The notes under the pieces are model-generated. The model saw only the letters and a list, made by a program, of their open reading frames with translations, had not been told where the DNA came from and made no database searches. Shown piece after piece: positions 17,792 to 26,419 of a DNA stretch of 64,000 bases. Position 1 is the stretch's first letter. Each line of letters starts with the position of its first letter. The translations under genes were made by a program, and so were the position numbers. Origin of the DNA: Polycladomyces subterraneus. GTDB taxonomy: Bacteria; Bacillota; Bacilli; Thermoactinomycetales; JIR-001. The stretch lies in the NCBI RefSeq assembly GCF_030433435.1, contig NZ_JANRHH010000013.1, forward strand, positions 62,001 through 126,000. The letters run 5' to 3'.

Positions 17792-17899
17792 TCCCTTCGC
17801 CCCCTCTTCGGAATGTCTGCTACATTATATGAGCCGTTTGATCGGTTATTCTCCCCTTACAAGCCGTGACAAGCCATTTTGCGCGGTTTTTGGCGAACC

Positions 17900-17935
17900 T
17901 AAACAAAGCCGGAGCTGTTTCGCTCCGGCTTTGTC
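17900..17935 (-). terminator. Intrinsic terminator after spoIIQ
   Basis: Perfect 12-bp arms (17904-17915 and 17922-17933) enclose a six-base loop; the minus-strand tail is TTTAGG. On the plus strand GTCATGC precedes a run of T, so the hairpin may work both ways. Confidence 0.75.
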
Positions 17936-17944
17936 ATGCTTTTT

Positions 17945-18613
17945 TTATTTCAAGTACAGTTCCGGCTGCACCGTTTGGTTGCCTTTTCTCACCTCAAAAT
18001 GGAGGTGGACACCGGCTTCTTTCTCAAAGTTGTTTCTTCCGGCTTGAGCGATCACATCACCTTGTTTGACCTCTTGACCCACTTTAACGCGGATATCCGT
18101 CAAACTTTGGTATACGGTGATCAAGCCGTTTTCGTGCTGAATCTCCACTTGCTGACCGACCAGCGGATTTTGTTCCACTCGGATCACTTTTCCGCTCAAC
18201 GCGGCGATTACATCGAAACTTTTACCGTCTTTGCGGGCGTAGTCGAGTCCCGAATGCGGCCAATACGTATTGGCATATTTTACCAATGCCTTTTCTTTGA
18301 CTTTGGCGGACGAGGTTTCGTCATAGTAACCCATCTGTACGTCGGCATCGGCGGTCTTGGAAACTGGTGTCGTCATCTGTTCAGCTTTTTGATCGACCGG
18401 CACGGTATTGTGGCTGATTTGCACATCCGTTCCGGGTTTGGTTACCCCAGACTCTTGCGCGTTTTGGTACAACCAAACCACGGTGAGAATGAGTGCGGCA
18501 GCTGCGAGGTAGATGGCCGGAAAAGCCCATTTCTTTGCAAACAGGCGTTTCCATCGGATTCCCTGCTTCGCATTGTCCATTTGGATCGGTTTATTTGGTT
18601 GTTCTGGTTTCAT
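17945..18613 (-). CDS. spoIIQ: Stage II sporulation protein SpoIIQ (M23/LytM domain)
   Basis: A 222-residue protein with a cytoplasmic N-terminus, one membrane helix (about 30-48) and an extracytoplasmic LytM domain. SpoIIQ is made in the forespore and pairs with SpoIIIAH across the intermembrane space during engulfment. The metal-binding residues look complete: His120 and Asp124 in PHSGLDYA, and His203 and His205 in GVHLHFEV. The B. subtilis protein is known to lack one of these, so this copy may be an active endopeptidase, as in clostridia. GAGGTGATAGGA precedes the ATG. Position between spoIID and spoIIID supports the call over a generic M23 peptidase. Confidence 0.9.
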   Translation of the reverse strand: MKPEQPNKPIQMDNAKQGIRWKRLFAKKWAFPAIYLAAAALILTVVWLYQNAQESGVTKPGTDVQISHNTVPVDQKAEQMTTPVSKTADADVQMGYYDETSSAKVKEKALVKYANTYWPHSGLDYARKDGKSFDVIAALSGKVIRVEQNPLVGQQVEIQHENGLITVYQSLTDIRVKVGQEVKQGDVIAQAGRNNFEKEAGVHLHFEVRKGNQTVQPELYLK

Positions 18614-18859
18614 TTTCCTATCACCTCAGCAACCATTTTGGACACGAGTCTCTCGTTTTATACCTACCTCTCCCGATTTTTTTCATTTTTTCGAATGAGG
18701 AAAAGCCTGAAAAGACCCGTGTTTAACCCGACTATTTTGTCGGCTGGTTGAGAGTTTTGTTGATAGGAAGGTGTAACAACATTCATCTATCGATCGTATT
18801 TATCAGCTCCTTATTTCGAAGACTGTCATCCCGTTATGACAGAGCATGTCGGTTCCCCT

Positions 18860-19864
18860 TTATCGCCAATTTCCGATGGTCACACCACGATAATAATATC
18901 GGACGATCTCCTCGGCCGACCTGCCCTGCTTGGCCAAAAGGTTCGCCCCCCATTGGCTCATCCCGACACCGTGCCCGTAACCCTGGGTGATGAACATGAT
19001 GGTACCACCACGAATGCTCCAGGTGAAATCCGTAGACGGCAATCCCAACGCCTCCCGAACCTGACGTCCGGTAAACCATTGATCCCCGATTCGGATTCTC
19101 CTGATACGGTCGCTTTTGGTTCGTTCCGCTTCGCTGATCCATTTGGCTCCCGTAACGGACTGGGCGATCAGTTTCTTTCCGGTGAATGCTTCCAAACGGC
19201 GACTGACCTCGCTCATCGCGAACCGGATTTGCGCTCGGTACTTGGGCGATTGACGATCCCAGGGAGACGGTACGCTCCGCAAATACGGATACGATTGACG
19301 GAAATAATCTTCCGCGTTTTCCGTTTGTCCATTGCTGGTGGAGAAAAAGGCCGCATAGATCGGTTTTCCCTTATATAACAAAATTTTTCCTCGTGTTTCC
19401 TGAACCGCCTGATTGACCCGGTTTGAGTATGAGGGATATCGGTCTTTCCACTCCATTTTTAACTGCTCGTCCGTCAGAAACGCTTGGTGATCCGGAGAAT
19501 CGGTCACTTGGGCATCCTCGGCCGCCTTACCGTATGACCGCATATCGGAAAAATCCCCCTTGGCCAGCCGTTCGGCAATATAGGTACGTGCCGCCATCGC
19601 TTGGGCTTTCAGCGCCTCCAAGTGAAAGTGGGCTGGCATCTCCGCCGCTACCACACCCCGGATATAGGATTCAAGTGGGATTGCCACGACACGCCGCTCT
19701 TTGGTCAAAAAGACGCGGATAATCGGCTCATGTGCATCATGTGTCAACCGGATGGGTTCATTCGCATGGGATTCGGTCGATGCATCAAAATATGTCACCA
19801 ATGCCGGGACAGCCAGCATCACTGAGAGAAACGCAACCACATAAACAACAAATCCTTTGTGCAT
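18860..19864 (-). CDS. spoIID: Stage II sporulation protein D (lytic transglycosylase)
   Basis: A 334-residue protein with an N-terminal membrane helix (residues 5-25) and a SpoIID/LytB domain. Family motifs are LESYIRGVVAAEMP, with the presumed catalytic Glu75, then HLEALKAQAMAARTYI and, near the C-terminus, QGYGHGVGMSQWGANLLAKQ, the conserved metal/structural segment. SpoIID cleaves glycan strands during engulfment together with SpoIIM and SpoIIP. AGAGGTGG lies just upstream of the ATG. A convincing sigma-E promoter was not identified in the 177-nt gap to murAA. A 7-bp hairpin (18823-18842) follows the stop but has no T-run. Confidence 0.96.
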   Translation of the reverse strand: MHKGFVVYVVAFLSVMLAVPALVTYFDASTESHANEPIRLTHDAHEPIIRVFLTKERRVVAIPLESYIRGVVAAEMPAHFHLEALKAQAMAARTYIAERLAKGDFSDMRSYGKAAEDAQVTDSPDHQAFLTDEQLKMEWKDRYPSYSNRVNQAVQETRGKILLYKGKPIYAAFFSTSNGQTENAEDYFRQSYPYLRSVPSPWDRQSPKYRAQIRFAMSEVSRRLEAFTGKKLIAQSVTGAKWISEAERTKSDRIRRIRIGDQWFTGRQVREALGLPSTDFTWSIRGGTIMFITQGYGHGVGMSQWGANLLAKQGRSAEEIVRYYYRGVTIGNWR

Positions 19865-19994
19865 AATCCACCTCTTTCTCCCGATTCTCTCACTGAGGAC
19901 AACCCTCTCTTACAGCCTATGAATCGCAGGATGAGTTAGTACTTCAGAAGTGGAAGTCGTCCTCAAGTTCGACCGATACACAGGTATTCAACTA

Positions 19995-20026
19995 CAAAAA
20001 AAAGGCCGCGAATACCGCGACCTTCC
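19995..20026 (-). terminator. Intrinsic terminator after murAA
   Basis: A stem of AAGG/CCTT plus CGCG/CGCG (20002-20024) is followed on the minus strand by eight T. It separates the ywzB-ywmB-murAA transcript from spoIID. Confidence 0.85.
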
Positions 20027-20041
20027 AGATCCAATATGAAC

Positions 20042-21343
20042 TTAAGCATATGAGGGCTGCACAGAGGATACGTCTTTCTCCGCGTCCACCTTCACACGTT
20101 TGATATCCGCACCCAATGCCTGCAATTTCTCCACCAATTGAACGTAGCCTCTGTCGATATGATGCAGTTCCGTTACTACCGTGGTGCCTTCGGCTGCTAG
20201 TCCAGCCAACACAAGCGCAGCTCCCGCTCGCAGGTCGGTGGCTTTCACTTCAGCTCCGGACAGCGGATGGCCCCCCTCGATAAAGGCAGAGCGACCATTG
20301 ATTTTGATCTTCGCACCCATGCGTTTCATTTCTTCGACGTGCATGAACCGGTTTTCAAATACGGTCTCAGTTACCACGCTGTTACCGTCCGCCGTCAGCA
20401 GCAACGCCATCATCTGCGATTGCATATCCGTCGGGAACCCCGGATATGGCAGCGTTTTGACGTCCACCGGCTGCAATTTGCCTTCCGCACGGACATGAAC
20501 GCCGTTCTCGCCTTCCAATACATGGACACCCATTTCACGCAGCTTGGCAATCAGCGGATTGATGTGATCGGGAATCGCTCCCTCCACAAACACTTCGCCG
20601 CGCGTGATCGCTGCCGCGACCATGTATGTGCCAGCCTCGATCCGATCGGGAATGACGGTATATTCCGTTCCCCGCAGGAAATCCACCCCGTCGATGCGGA
20701 TCGTCCCGGTACCGGCACCCCGCACTTGGGCACCCATCGCGTTCAGGAAATTGGCCAGATCCACGATTTCCGGTTCCCGCGCCGCATTTTCGATGATGGT
20801 GCGCCCTTCCGCCAGTGCTGCCGCCATCATGATATTTTCCGTCGCTCCAACACTGGCCACATCGAGATAGATACGGGCCCCCCGCAAACGATCCGGCACG
20901 CGTCCCTCGATAAACCCTTGGCCGATTTCAAACTCGGCTCCCATCGCTTCAAACCCTTTGAGATGCTGATCGATCGGACGGCTTCCGATCGCGCACCCAC
21001 CAGGCAGCGGAATTCGAGCATGTTTTTTGCGCGCCAACAATGGGCCCATCACCAGGAACGAAGCGCGCATTTTCCGTACCAAATCGTACGGTGCCTGGGT
21101 CGTTGTCAACTTTTCCGCCCGGATGTGAGCGGACCCTTCTTCCAGCTTCGCTTCCGCGCCCAAGCTTTGGAGCAGTTGGGTGATCGTTTTGACGTCTTCC
21201 AGCAGGGGAGTGTCATGAATGACGATTTCTCCCCGCGATGCGAGAATGGAAGCGGCGATGATCGGTAGGACAGCGTTCTTCGCACCGTGAATCTTCACTC
21301 TGCCTTTCAACTTCTTGCCGCCACGAACAATGATCTTTTCCAA
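20042..21343 (-). CDS. murAA: UDP-N-acetylglucosamine 1-carboxyvinyltransferase (MurAA)
   Basis: A 433-residue enolpyruvyl transferase. Lys/Asn of the GAKNAVLP motif are at residues 22-23 and the catalytic, fosfomycin-target Cys117 is in [20 protein letters not shown]. It transfers enolpyruvate from PEP to UDP-GlcNAc, the first committed step of peptidoglycan synthesis. I placed the start at the TTG at 21343, which has GGAGG eight bases upstream; the frame extends six codons further. Context (ywmB upstream, spoIID downstream) is that of B. subtilis murAA. A second paralogue is at 61662-62909. Confidence 0.96.
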   Translation of the reverse strand: MEKIIVRGGKKLKGRVKIHGAKNAVLPIIAASILASRGEIVIHDTPLLEDVKTITQLLQSLGAEAKLEEGSAHIRAEKLTTTQAPYDLVRKMRASFLVMGPLLARKKHARIPLPGGCAIGSRPIDQHLKGFEAMGAEFEIGQGFIEGRVPDRLRGARIYLDVASVGATENIMMAAALAEGRTIIENAAREPEIVDLANFLNAMGAQVRGAGTGTIRIDGVDFLRGTEYTVIPDRIEAGTYMVAAAITRGEVFVEGAIPDHINPLIAKLREMGVHVLEGENGVHVRAEGKLQPVDVKTLPYPGFPTDMQSQMMALLLTADGNSVVTETVFENRFMHVEEMKRMGAKIKINGRSAFIEGGHPLSGAEVKATDLRAGAALVLAGLAAEGTTVVTELHHIDRGYVQLVEKLQALGADIKRVKVDAEKDVSSVQPSYA

Positions 21344-21362
21344 ATGTCTTCCCTCCGCCAAA

Positions 21363-22088
21363 CTAGTATTCTATGGTAATGATCGGAGTCCCCATGGTCA
21401 CGGCGATACGATGATGCAGGGGGTCCATTCGTGCGGCAACCTGCAAATTCATGAAACCGCCCTGCGTGTTCAATCCATCGGGGAACAAGGGGGAATAACA
21501 GGAAACGCTGGTGGTCGGCGCCGTGCGCAGCGCTTCCACCTCCCGCGCGCGCATCCGCTTCATCGCTTGCTGGATCCACTGCTCTTTATTCGACGGTTGC
21601 AACTGCTGATATCCTTGAATCGAGAAGTGCAACCTGGGCGCGATTCCCTGCTGTTCCAATCGTTTTACGAGACGTTGCCGGGCGCGGAAAAATGCCGCGT
21701 CAGGACGTCCCCGACCATTGATGCGAACCGATACGTACGGTTGAATCCACCGCTTTGTTGGCTCATCGTTGATAACGATCAATTCCACCCGTTGGTTTCG
21801 CCCCCACCAGCCGGAGGCGGACCAACGCAGACCGTCTCCTTCTTCGCGCTGAGCCGGCGACAAACCCAAAGCCTGCCGCAATTCATCCGTCCATTGGCCC
21901 ACTCGGTGTCCTTCCATCACCTGAGCGGTTCGCCCGCCATGGTGCAACACGTATCGCTCCGGTTGTGCGCCCATTTCCAAAAACACATGGGTCAGCGTTT
22001 GTTCCGGCATCGCTGCCGGAGCCGATGCAACAATGAACGTACTTAGAATAATCAGTGCAAACGTGAGTGTCAACCATTTGGACCGCAT
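21363..22088 (-). CDS. ywmB: YwmB-like protein (DUF1779)
   Basis: A 241-residue exported or anchored protein. The N-terminus has a signal-like helix [20 protein letters not shown], followed by a soluble domain with a [18 protein letters not shown] strand region and a C-terminal [20 protein letters not shown]. Length, location directly before murAA and general features match YwmB. Function is unknown in the family. The ATG at 22088 has GAGGGGG about nine bases upstream; the ten extra codons before it lack a site. Only 19 nt separate it from murAA, so the two are probably co-transcribed. Confidence 0.8.
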   Translation of the reverse strand: MRSKWLTLTFALIILSTFIVASAPAAMPEQTLTHVFLEMGAQPERYVLHHGGRTAQVMEGHRVGQWTDELRQALGLSPAQREEGDGLRWSASGWWGRNQRVELIVINDEPTKRWIQPYVSVRINGRGRPDAAFFRARQRLVKRLEQQGIAPRLHFSIQGYQQLQPSNKEQWIQQAMKRMRAREVEALRTAPTTSVSCYSPLFPDGLNTQGGFMNLQVAARMDPLHHRIAVTMGTPIITIEY

Positions 22089-22190
22089 ATGTATCGCCCC
22101 CTCTTTCTCTTTCACCATTGTTCACGAAAGAGAAAGAGGATATACGAGTGCGGACCTTGGTTGGAGAAAATAGACAAACTTTTCGGCCGA

Positions 22191-22433
22191 TTAAAATAGC
22201 TGACTGATCAGGCGAGACCAACCCATATAGTCGATCAAGAAAGATGCCAACCCGTGTCCCAACACCACCGACAGCAAGATCATCAACGCATGGGCCTGCA
22301 TTGATTTGGGTTGGCGCATAAAGACGTCCAACCGGAGATTGGTCAGTGCCCACCAGCTGAAAGCGATGCTGACGAGCGACAGGATGATGTTGACGAGAGC
22401 GGTCACGCCTAAGCTTGTCGCCCCATCCACCAT
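22191..22433 (-). CDS. ywzB: YwzB-like small membrane protein (DUF1146)
   Basis: An 80-residue protein with two hydrophobic helices, LVNIILSLVSIAFSWWALTN and HALMILLSVVLGHGLASFLI, flanking the conserved-looking loop RLDVFMRQPKSMQAHA. This matches the DUF1146 family, which in Bacillus lies between the atp operon and ywmB. The ATG at 22433 has AGGAG eight bases upstream. A 102-nt gap precedes ywmB. In this genome the nuo operon has come to lie between atp and this gene. No function is known. Confidence 0.82.
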   Translation of the reverse strand: MVDGATSLGVTALVNIILSLVSIAFSWWALTNLRLDVFMRQPKSMQAHALMILLSVVLGHGLASFLIDYMGWSRLISQLF

Positions 22434-22590
22434 GGTATGCACTCCTTTGGTGACAGGTTCACTCTATCATCGTACATCAAAATGGACGAAGAAGCAAAAT
22501 GAATCCCTGAAAATCTCTTGACAGTCCGGAAATGATTGGATAAGCGGTCGGATAGTCATAATAGAAAAATAAGATGACGGATTTGGAGGA

Positions 22591-22944
22591 GTGAACCACA
22601 ATACATTGATTTCCTATTTTCTCTTCAAATGGGTGTTGTACGCCATAGTGATGGAGATTGCCAATCTAACCTTGAAACAAATGGAAATTACCCATTGGGG
22701 GCACTTGATCGTTTCAGCGGGAGTGATCGCCGGTGTGACCGCATGGCTGGATCATGTGCTGATTCGCCACATGAGCCGGTTCGCACTGGCATTAATCGAT
22801 CTGTTCGCCATTGCCTTGTTGTTGTATGGGCTCCAATTTCTGTTCATATCGTTTTCCCTGGACCCCCATTCCTCCTTGGCCGTCGGTCTGGTATTGGCCA
22901 TTGCCGAATGGTTCTTTCACCGGTATGGGATCCGATGGCGGTGA
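22591..22944 (+). CDS. Four-helix membrane protein, possibly DUF2512-like
   Basis: A 117-residue protein made almost entirely of four hydrophobic segments, with charged turns such as NLTLKQMEITHWG and LDHVLIRHMSRFALALIDLF. The helix layout and the D-x-LIR-x-M-x-R turn recall DUF2512 (YndM-type) proteins, but the match is weak and I would not assign a function. The start is uncertain: a GTG at 22591 directly abuts GGAGGA, and no better in-frame start with proper spacing is seen. A TTGACA at 22516-22521 could be its -35, but no good -10 follows. It diverges from ywzB. Confidence 0.65.
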   Translation: MNHNTLISYFLFKWVLYAIVMEIANLTLKQMEITHWGHLIVSAGVIAGVTAWLDHVLIRHMSRFALALIDLFAIALLLYGLQFLFISFSLDPHSSLAVGLVLAIAEWFFHRYGIRWR

Positions 22945-23301
22945 GCTTGATAAAGAGCGATCGGGAAAAACCCAATTTCAGAGTGAGGACAAAAGCGAGC
23001 GTCGGACCGGAGAGCTTCTGCCCGCTCACAACCATGAAATGCAAAAACCATGAAAACTACTGTTTGAGGAACCTCGTGAAACGAAACGATTTTCATCCTG
23101 GACGAACCTACGTAGATGGAGGTGCGTTACCATGCCGGATAAAGCCCAGAAGCCATGACGACCAAAGGGGCGTGCCTCTGTTGGTTCGTGTGGAGTAAGC
23201 CACGGTACGGAACAAATCGGGACTGAGCAGCCTCCCATCGATAGTGACGAGATTGCAAAACCTTTTGGATTCACCGTCGAAACGCTTGCAATGACGACGA
23301 A
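22945..23301. other. Intergenic region with an IS200/IS605-like right-end remnant
   Basis: No supported gene. Bases 23122-23185 contain GTGCGTTACCAT, then AAAGCCCAGAAGCCATGACG and a hairpin with ACCAA/TTGGT arms (23161-23165, 23181-23185). The same order of sequence occurs at 34420-34475. AGAAGCC followed by a hairpin is typical of right ends of IS200/IS605 elements; no tnpA or tnpB is left. The assignment is tentative. Confidence 0.35.
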
Positions 23302-23338
23302 AGCCGTTTACCGCCAGTGTTACCGTCGGTAAACGGCT
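23302..23338 (-). terminator. Intrinsic terminator of the nuo operon
   Basis: Perfect 12-bp arms (23302-23313 and 23327-23338) lie 45 nt after the nuoN stop. The minus-strand tail is short (TTTCGTCG). Confidence 0.75.
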
Positions 23339-23383
23339 CCCCTGCATCCCTTCAACTTTTTCTCAGCATCTGTCGTTTCTCAC

Positions 23384-24892
23384 TCAGGGCCCCGGAGGCG
23401 TCTGCGGAATTGACAGAACCTCCGTCCATTTCAGTTGTCCCAATGCGTGAAGAACCGCATTGGGGAACAATCCCAATCCCACAGTACCGATTACACCGAT
23501 TCCGATCACGATCGCTGTACTGATGGGGATGGCCAGCGGATTCCCCTTCGGTGCCGGACGGAAGTACATCTGTCGGATCAATTCGAAGTAGTAGAAATAG
23601 GAAATGACCGTGGTTACCACCATGACAGCAGCGATCCAAAAGTGCTGGGTGGCGATGGCGTTGATCAGGATGTAGAATTTGCCGAAAAATCCAGCCGTGA
23701 CCGGAATGCCCGCCAGCGACAGCACCATCAGGGTCATGGTAAGCGCCACCAGAGGTGATCTTCTATATAATCCGGCAAAGGCACTCAATTCACCGTGTTC
23801 GGCATCGCGCTCTACCGCCATGATCACCGCGAACACACCGACCGTCATCAGAGAATAGGCAAGCAAGTAATACAGGGTGCTCTCAAAAAGCGCCATCCCC
23901 AGTGACGCGAGCGGCACCAGCACATATCCGGCTTGGGCGATGCCGGAATACGCCATCAGACGTTTGACATTGGTCTGGCGCAATGCGACGGCATTGCCGA
24001 TGATCATGGATGCCCCCGCGATCACCAGCAACAGCGGCGTAATGATCTCCTCCCACACGCGTAGTTCAATCAACTGCAGGTAGGCCACCAACACGATCCG
24101 GGTCACCAAAGCAAAGGCTGCCGTTTTGGACACGACCGCCAAAAATGCGGTAACCGATGTTGGGGAACCCTGATACACATCGGGTGCCCACATGTGAAAC
24201 GGTGCAGCGGCGATCTTAAATCCGAATCCCAACATCATCAAAAACAGCGACAGCAACACGAACGATGCGTAACCGGTCTGGTACGCCTCCACGATCCGTT
24301 GCTGAACGACAAACAGATTGGTGCTGCCCGTGAGTCCATACACGAATGACATCCCGTACAGGATAAACGCGGATGAGACACCGCCCAGGACGACGTATTT
24401 CCAGGCGGCTTCATTGGAGTCTGTCCGCTGTTTGCGGATACCCGCCAGGATGTAGGAAGAGATGCTCAACAGCTCCAACCCGACAAACAGTGTGACCAAA
24501 TCGGCCGAGGATGTCATCATTGAAGCTCCCAACACAGCCGTGAGCAGCAGGAAATAGTATTCTCCCCGCGCTCTGATCCCTTCCCGATTTTCTCTGGACA
24601 GGGACATCAGCAAAATCAGAGCCGACCCGCCCAACAGCACCAGTTTGAACGATTGGGCCACCGGGTCCGTCCGATAGGATCCCTGCAGAAGATCCACCGC
24701 TGTCGCTCCGAAGTGAACGGCCACGTACGTCCCCGCCCCGACGACGGCCAACAGGGCCAACCACCCCAGCCAATCGCGGGAAGCCTCATCCGGTAACAGC
24801 AACTCCAGTACGATCAGCAGGGCGGCGGCGGTGACGAGGATCAACTCGGGTGTCATCGCCGACCAATCGATGTGTGCCAAGGCTTTTTCCAT
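23384..24892 (-). CDS. nuoN: NADH-quinone oxidoreductase subunit N
   Basis: A 502-residue antiporter-like membrane subunit of complex I with about 14 helices. Conserved charged residues of the proton channel are seen in GLELLSISSYILAGIRKQ, in the broken-helix segment APFHMWAPDVYQGSPTSVTA and in RLMAYSGIAQAGYVL. It is the last gene of the nuo operon, 6 nt after nuoM, and is followed by a strong hairpin. The N-terminus MEKALAHIDWSAMTPELILV fits the family start. Length is normal. Confidence 0.95.
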   Translation of the reverse strand: MEKALAHIDWSAMTPELILVTAAALLIVLELLLPDEASRDWLGWLALLAVVGAGTYVAVHFGATAVDLLQGSYRTDPVAQSFKLVLLGGSALILLMSLSRENREGIRARGEYYFLLLTAVLGASMMTSSADLVTLFVGLELLSISSYILAGIRKQRTDSNEAAWKYVVLGGVSSAFILYGMSFVYGLTGSTNLFVVQQRIVEAYQTGYASFVLLSLFLMMLGFGFKIAAAPFHMWAPDVYQGSPTSVTAFLAVVSKTAAFALVTRIVLVAYLQLIELRVWEEIITPLLLVIAGASMIIGNAVALRQTNVKRLMAYSGIAQAGYVLVPLASLGMALFESTLYYLLAYSLMTVGVFAVIMAVERDAEHGELSAFAGLYRRSPLVALTMTLMVLSLAGIPVTAGFFGKFYILINAIATQHFWIAAVMVVTTVISYFYYFELIRQMYFRPAPKGNPLAIPISTAIVIGIGVIGTVGLGLFPNAVLHALGQLKWTEVLSIPQTPPGP

Positions 24893-24898
24893 ATCCGC

Positions 24899-26419
24899 TC
24901 ACCCTCCGATCCTGGTGACGATCATTTGCAGGGTGGTTTGCATCGGCTCACCCAACATCTGAGGATAGACGCCGATCGCGATAATCAGGCCGAGCAACAC
25001 CAACATCGGCACGGTTTCCACCGCCTTCGAGTCGGTCAAGCGCTCCCAGCGGTCCAGAAAAGGTCCGAATGTGGCAGCCATGACCGCCCGCAACGTATAG
25101 ACAGCGGCCAAGATCAAACCCAATGCGCCGATGCCCGCAATGACCGGGTATGGTTTGAACATGCCGAGAAACGCCAAAAATTCACTGACAAAACCGGACA
25201 TCCCAGGCAACCCTAACAATGCCAGACCACCGGCCAACAACACGCCGGAGAGTACCGGCATCGCCTTGGCCAATCCGCTCATCTCATCGATCATCGTCGT
25301 TCCCGTTCGTTCATAGAGCGCAGCGACGATCAAAAACATCAGCGCAGATATGAAACCGTGAGATACCGCTTGAAACACGGCTCCCTGCAATCCGGTAAAA
25401 TTCAGCGCGGCGATCCCGAACAGGATGATCCCCATGTGGCTGACACTGGAATAGGCCAACACTCGCTTCAAATCTCGCTGAACAAATGCCAACGCCGCAC
25501 CGTAGAGGATGTTGACCAGCCCCAACGCCGCCAAACACGTCGCCATCTGATGCACCAAGGGAGGAAACAGATCCACGCCAAACCGGATCAATCCGTACGC
25601 CCCCATTTTCAACAAAACACCGGAGTGAATCATCACCACTGCCGGGGGCGCTTCCACGTGGACACGCAACATCCAGGTGTGAAACGGAAACGCGGGCAGC
25701 TTGATGCCGAATGCAACCAAAATGCAGAGGAAAATTCCCCATATCACTGGTTTGACCGGCCCCTGCATCCATTCGGGGTGAGCAAACAGCTGCGAGGTTC
25801 GCACTTGCAACTGATCCAGATTCAACGTGCCGAACACGAACATGAGGCTAATAAACGCAAGCAGCATCAATGCTGAACCCAATCCGTTATACAGCAGGAA
25901 CTGGTTGGCGGCACGCTCTCTTTCCATGTACCCCCAGATGCCCACCAGGAAAAAGGTAGCCACCAGCGTCACTTCAAAGAAGAGGAAAAACAGGAACAGA
26001 TCGCGGGCGAGAAAGACCCCGAGCATTCCAATTTCCAACAGAAGAAACAGCAGGAAATAACTTTTCAGCCGTTCCTTGAGGTACATCGATCCGACTGCGG
26101 CCAGCGCCGCGATGATCGTCGTCATCACGACAAGCGATATGGATAAACCGTCCGCACCCATCGCGTAAGATAGCTTCCATCCTGAACTTTGCGGGAGCGG
26201 GATGTGAATCCACGACACGTTTTGTGCAAATTGCACACCCCGGGCTTGGGGGTCGAACTTCGCAAACATGATAAGGGCCAGTATCAACGGAGGCACGGTT
26301 CCTGCCATCCCGACCCATTTCAGCCACCGGTTCTGTTGCCGGGGAATGAACAACAAGACCAGCATGCCCAAAAGCGGCGAAAACGTCACCCATGTAGGAA
26401 GCCCATTCCACACCGTCAT
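24899..26419 (-). CDS. nuoM: NADH-quinone oxidoreductase subunit M
   Basis: A 506-residue antiporter-like complex I subunit. Key features are the early helix with LFFEVTLVATFFLVGIWG, the lysine/histidine-bearing PAFPFHTWMLRVHVEAPPAV and LKRVLAYSSVSHMGIILFGI. The start ATG at 26419 overlaps the nuoL stop by four bases and has GGGGAGG upstream; the frame stays open to 26581 inside nuoL, but that part is a shadow. Together with NuoL and NuoN it forms the distal proton-pumping arm in the membrane. Confidence 0.95.
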   Translation of the reverse strand: MTVWNGLPTWVTFSPLLGMLVLLFIPRQQNRWLKWVGMAGTVPPLILALIMFAKFDPQARGVQFAQNVSWIHIPLPQSSGWKLSYAMGADGLSISLVVMTTIIAALAAVGSMYLKERLKSYFLLFLLLEIGMLGVFLARDLFLFFLFFEVTLVATFFLVGIWGYMERERAANQFLLYNGLGSALMLLAFISLMFVFGTLNLDQLQVRTSQLFAHPEWMQGPVKPVIWGIFLCILVAFGIKLPAFPFHTWMLRVHVEAPPAVVMIHSGVLLKMGAYGLIRFGVDLFPPLVHQMATCLAALGLVNILYGAALAFVQRDLKRVLAYSSVSHMGIILFGIAALNFTGLQGAVFQAVSHGFISALMFLIVAALYERTGTTMIDEMSGLAKAMPVLSGVLLAGGLALLGLPGMSGFVSEFLAFLGMFKPYPVIAGIGALGLILAAVYTLRAVMAATFGPFLDRWERLTDSKAVETVPMLVLLGLIIAIGVYPQMLGEPMQTTLQMIVTRIGG

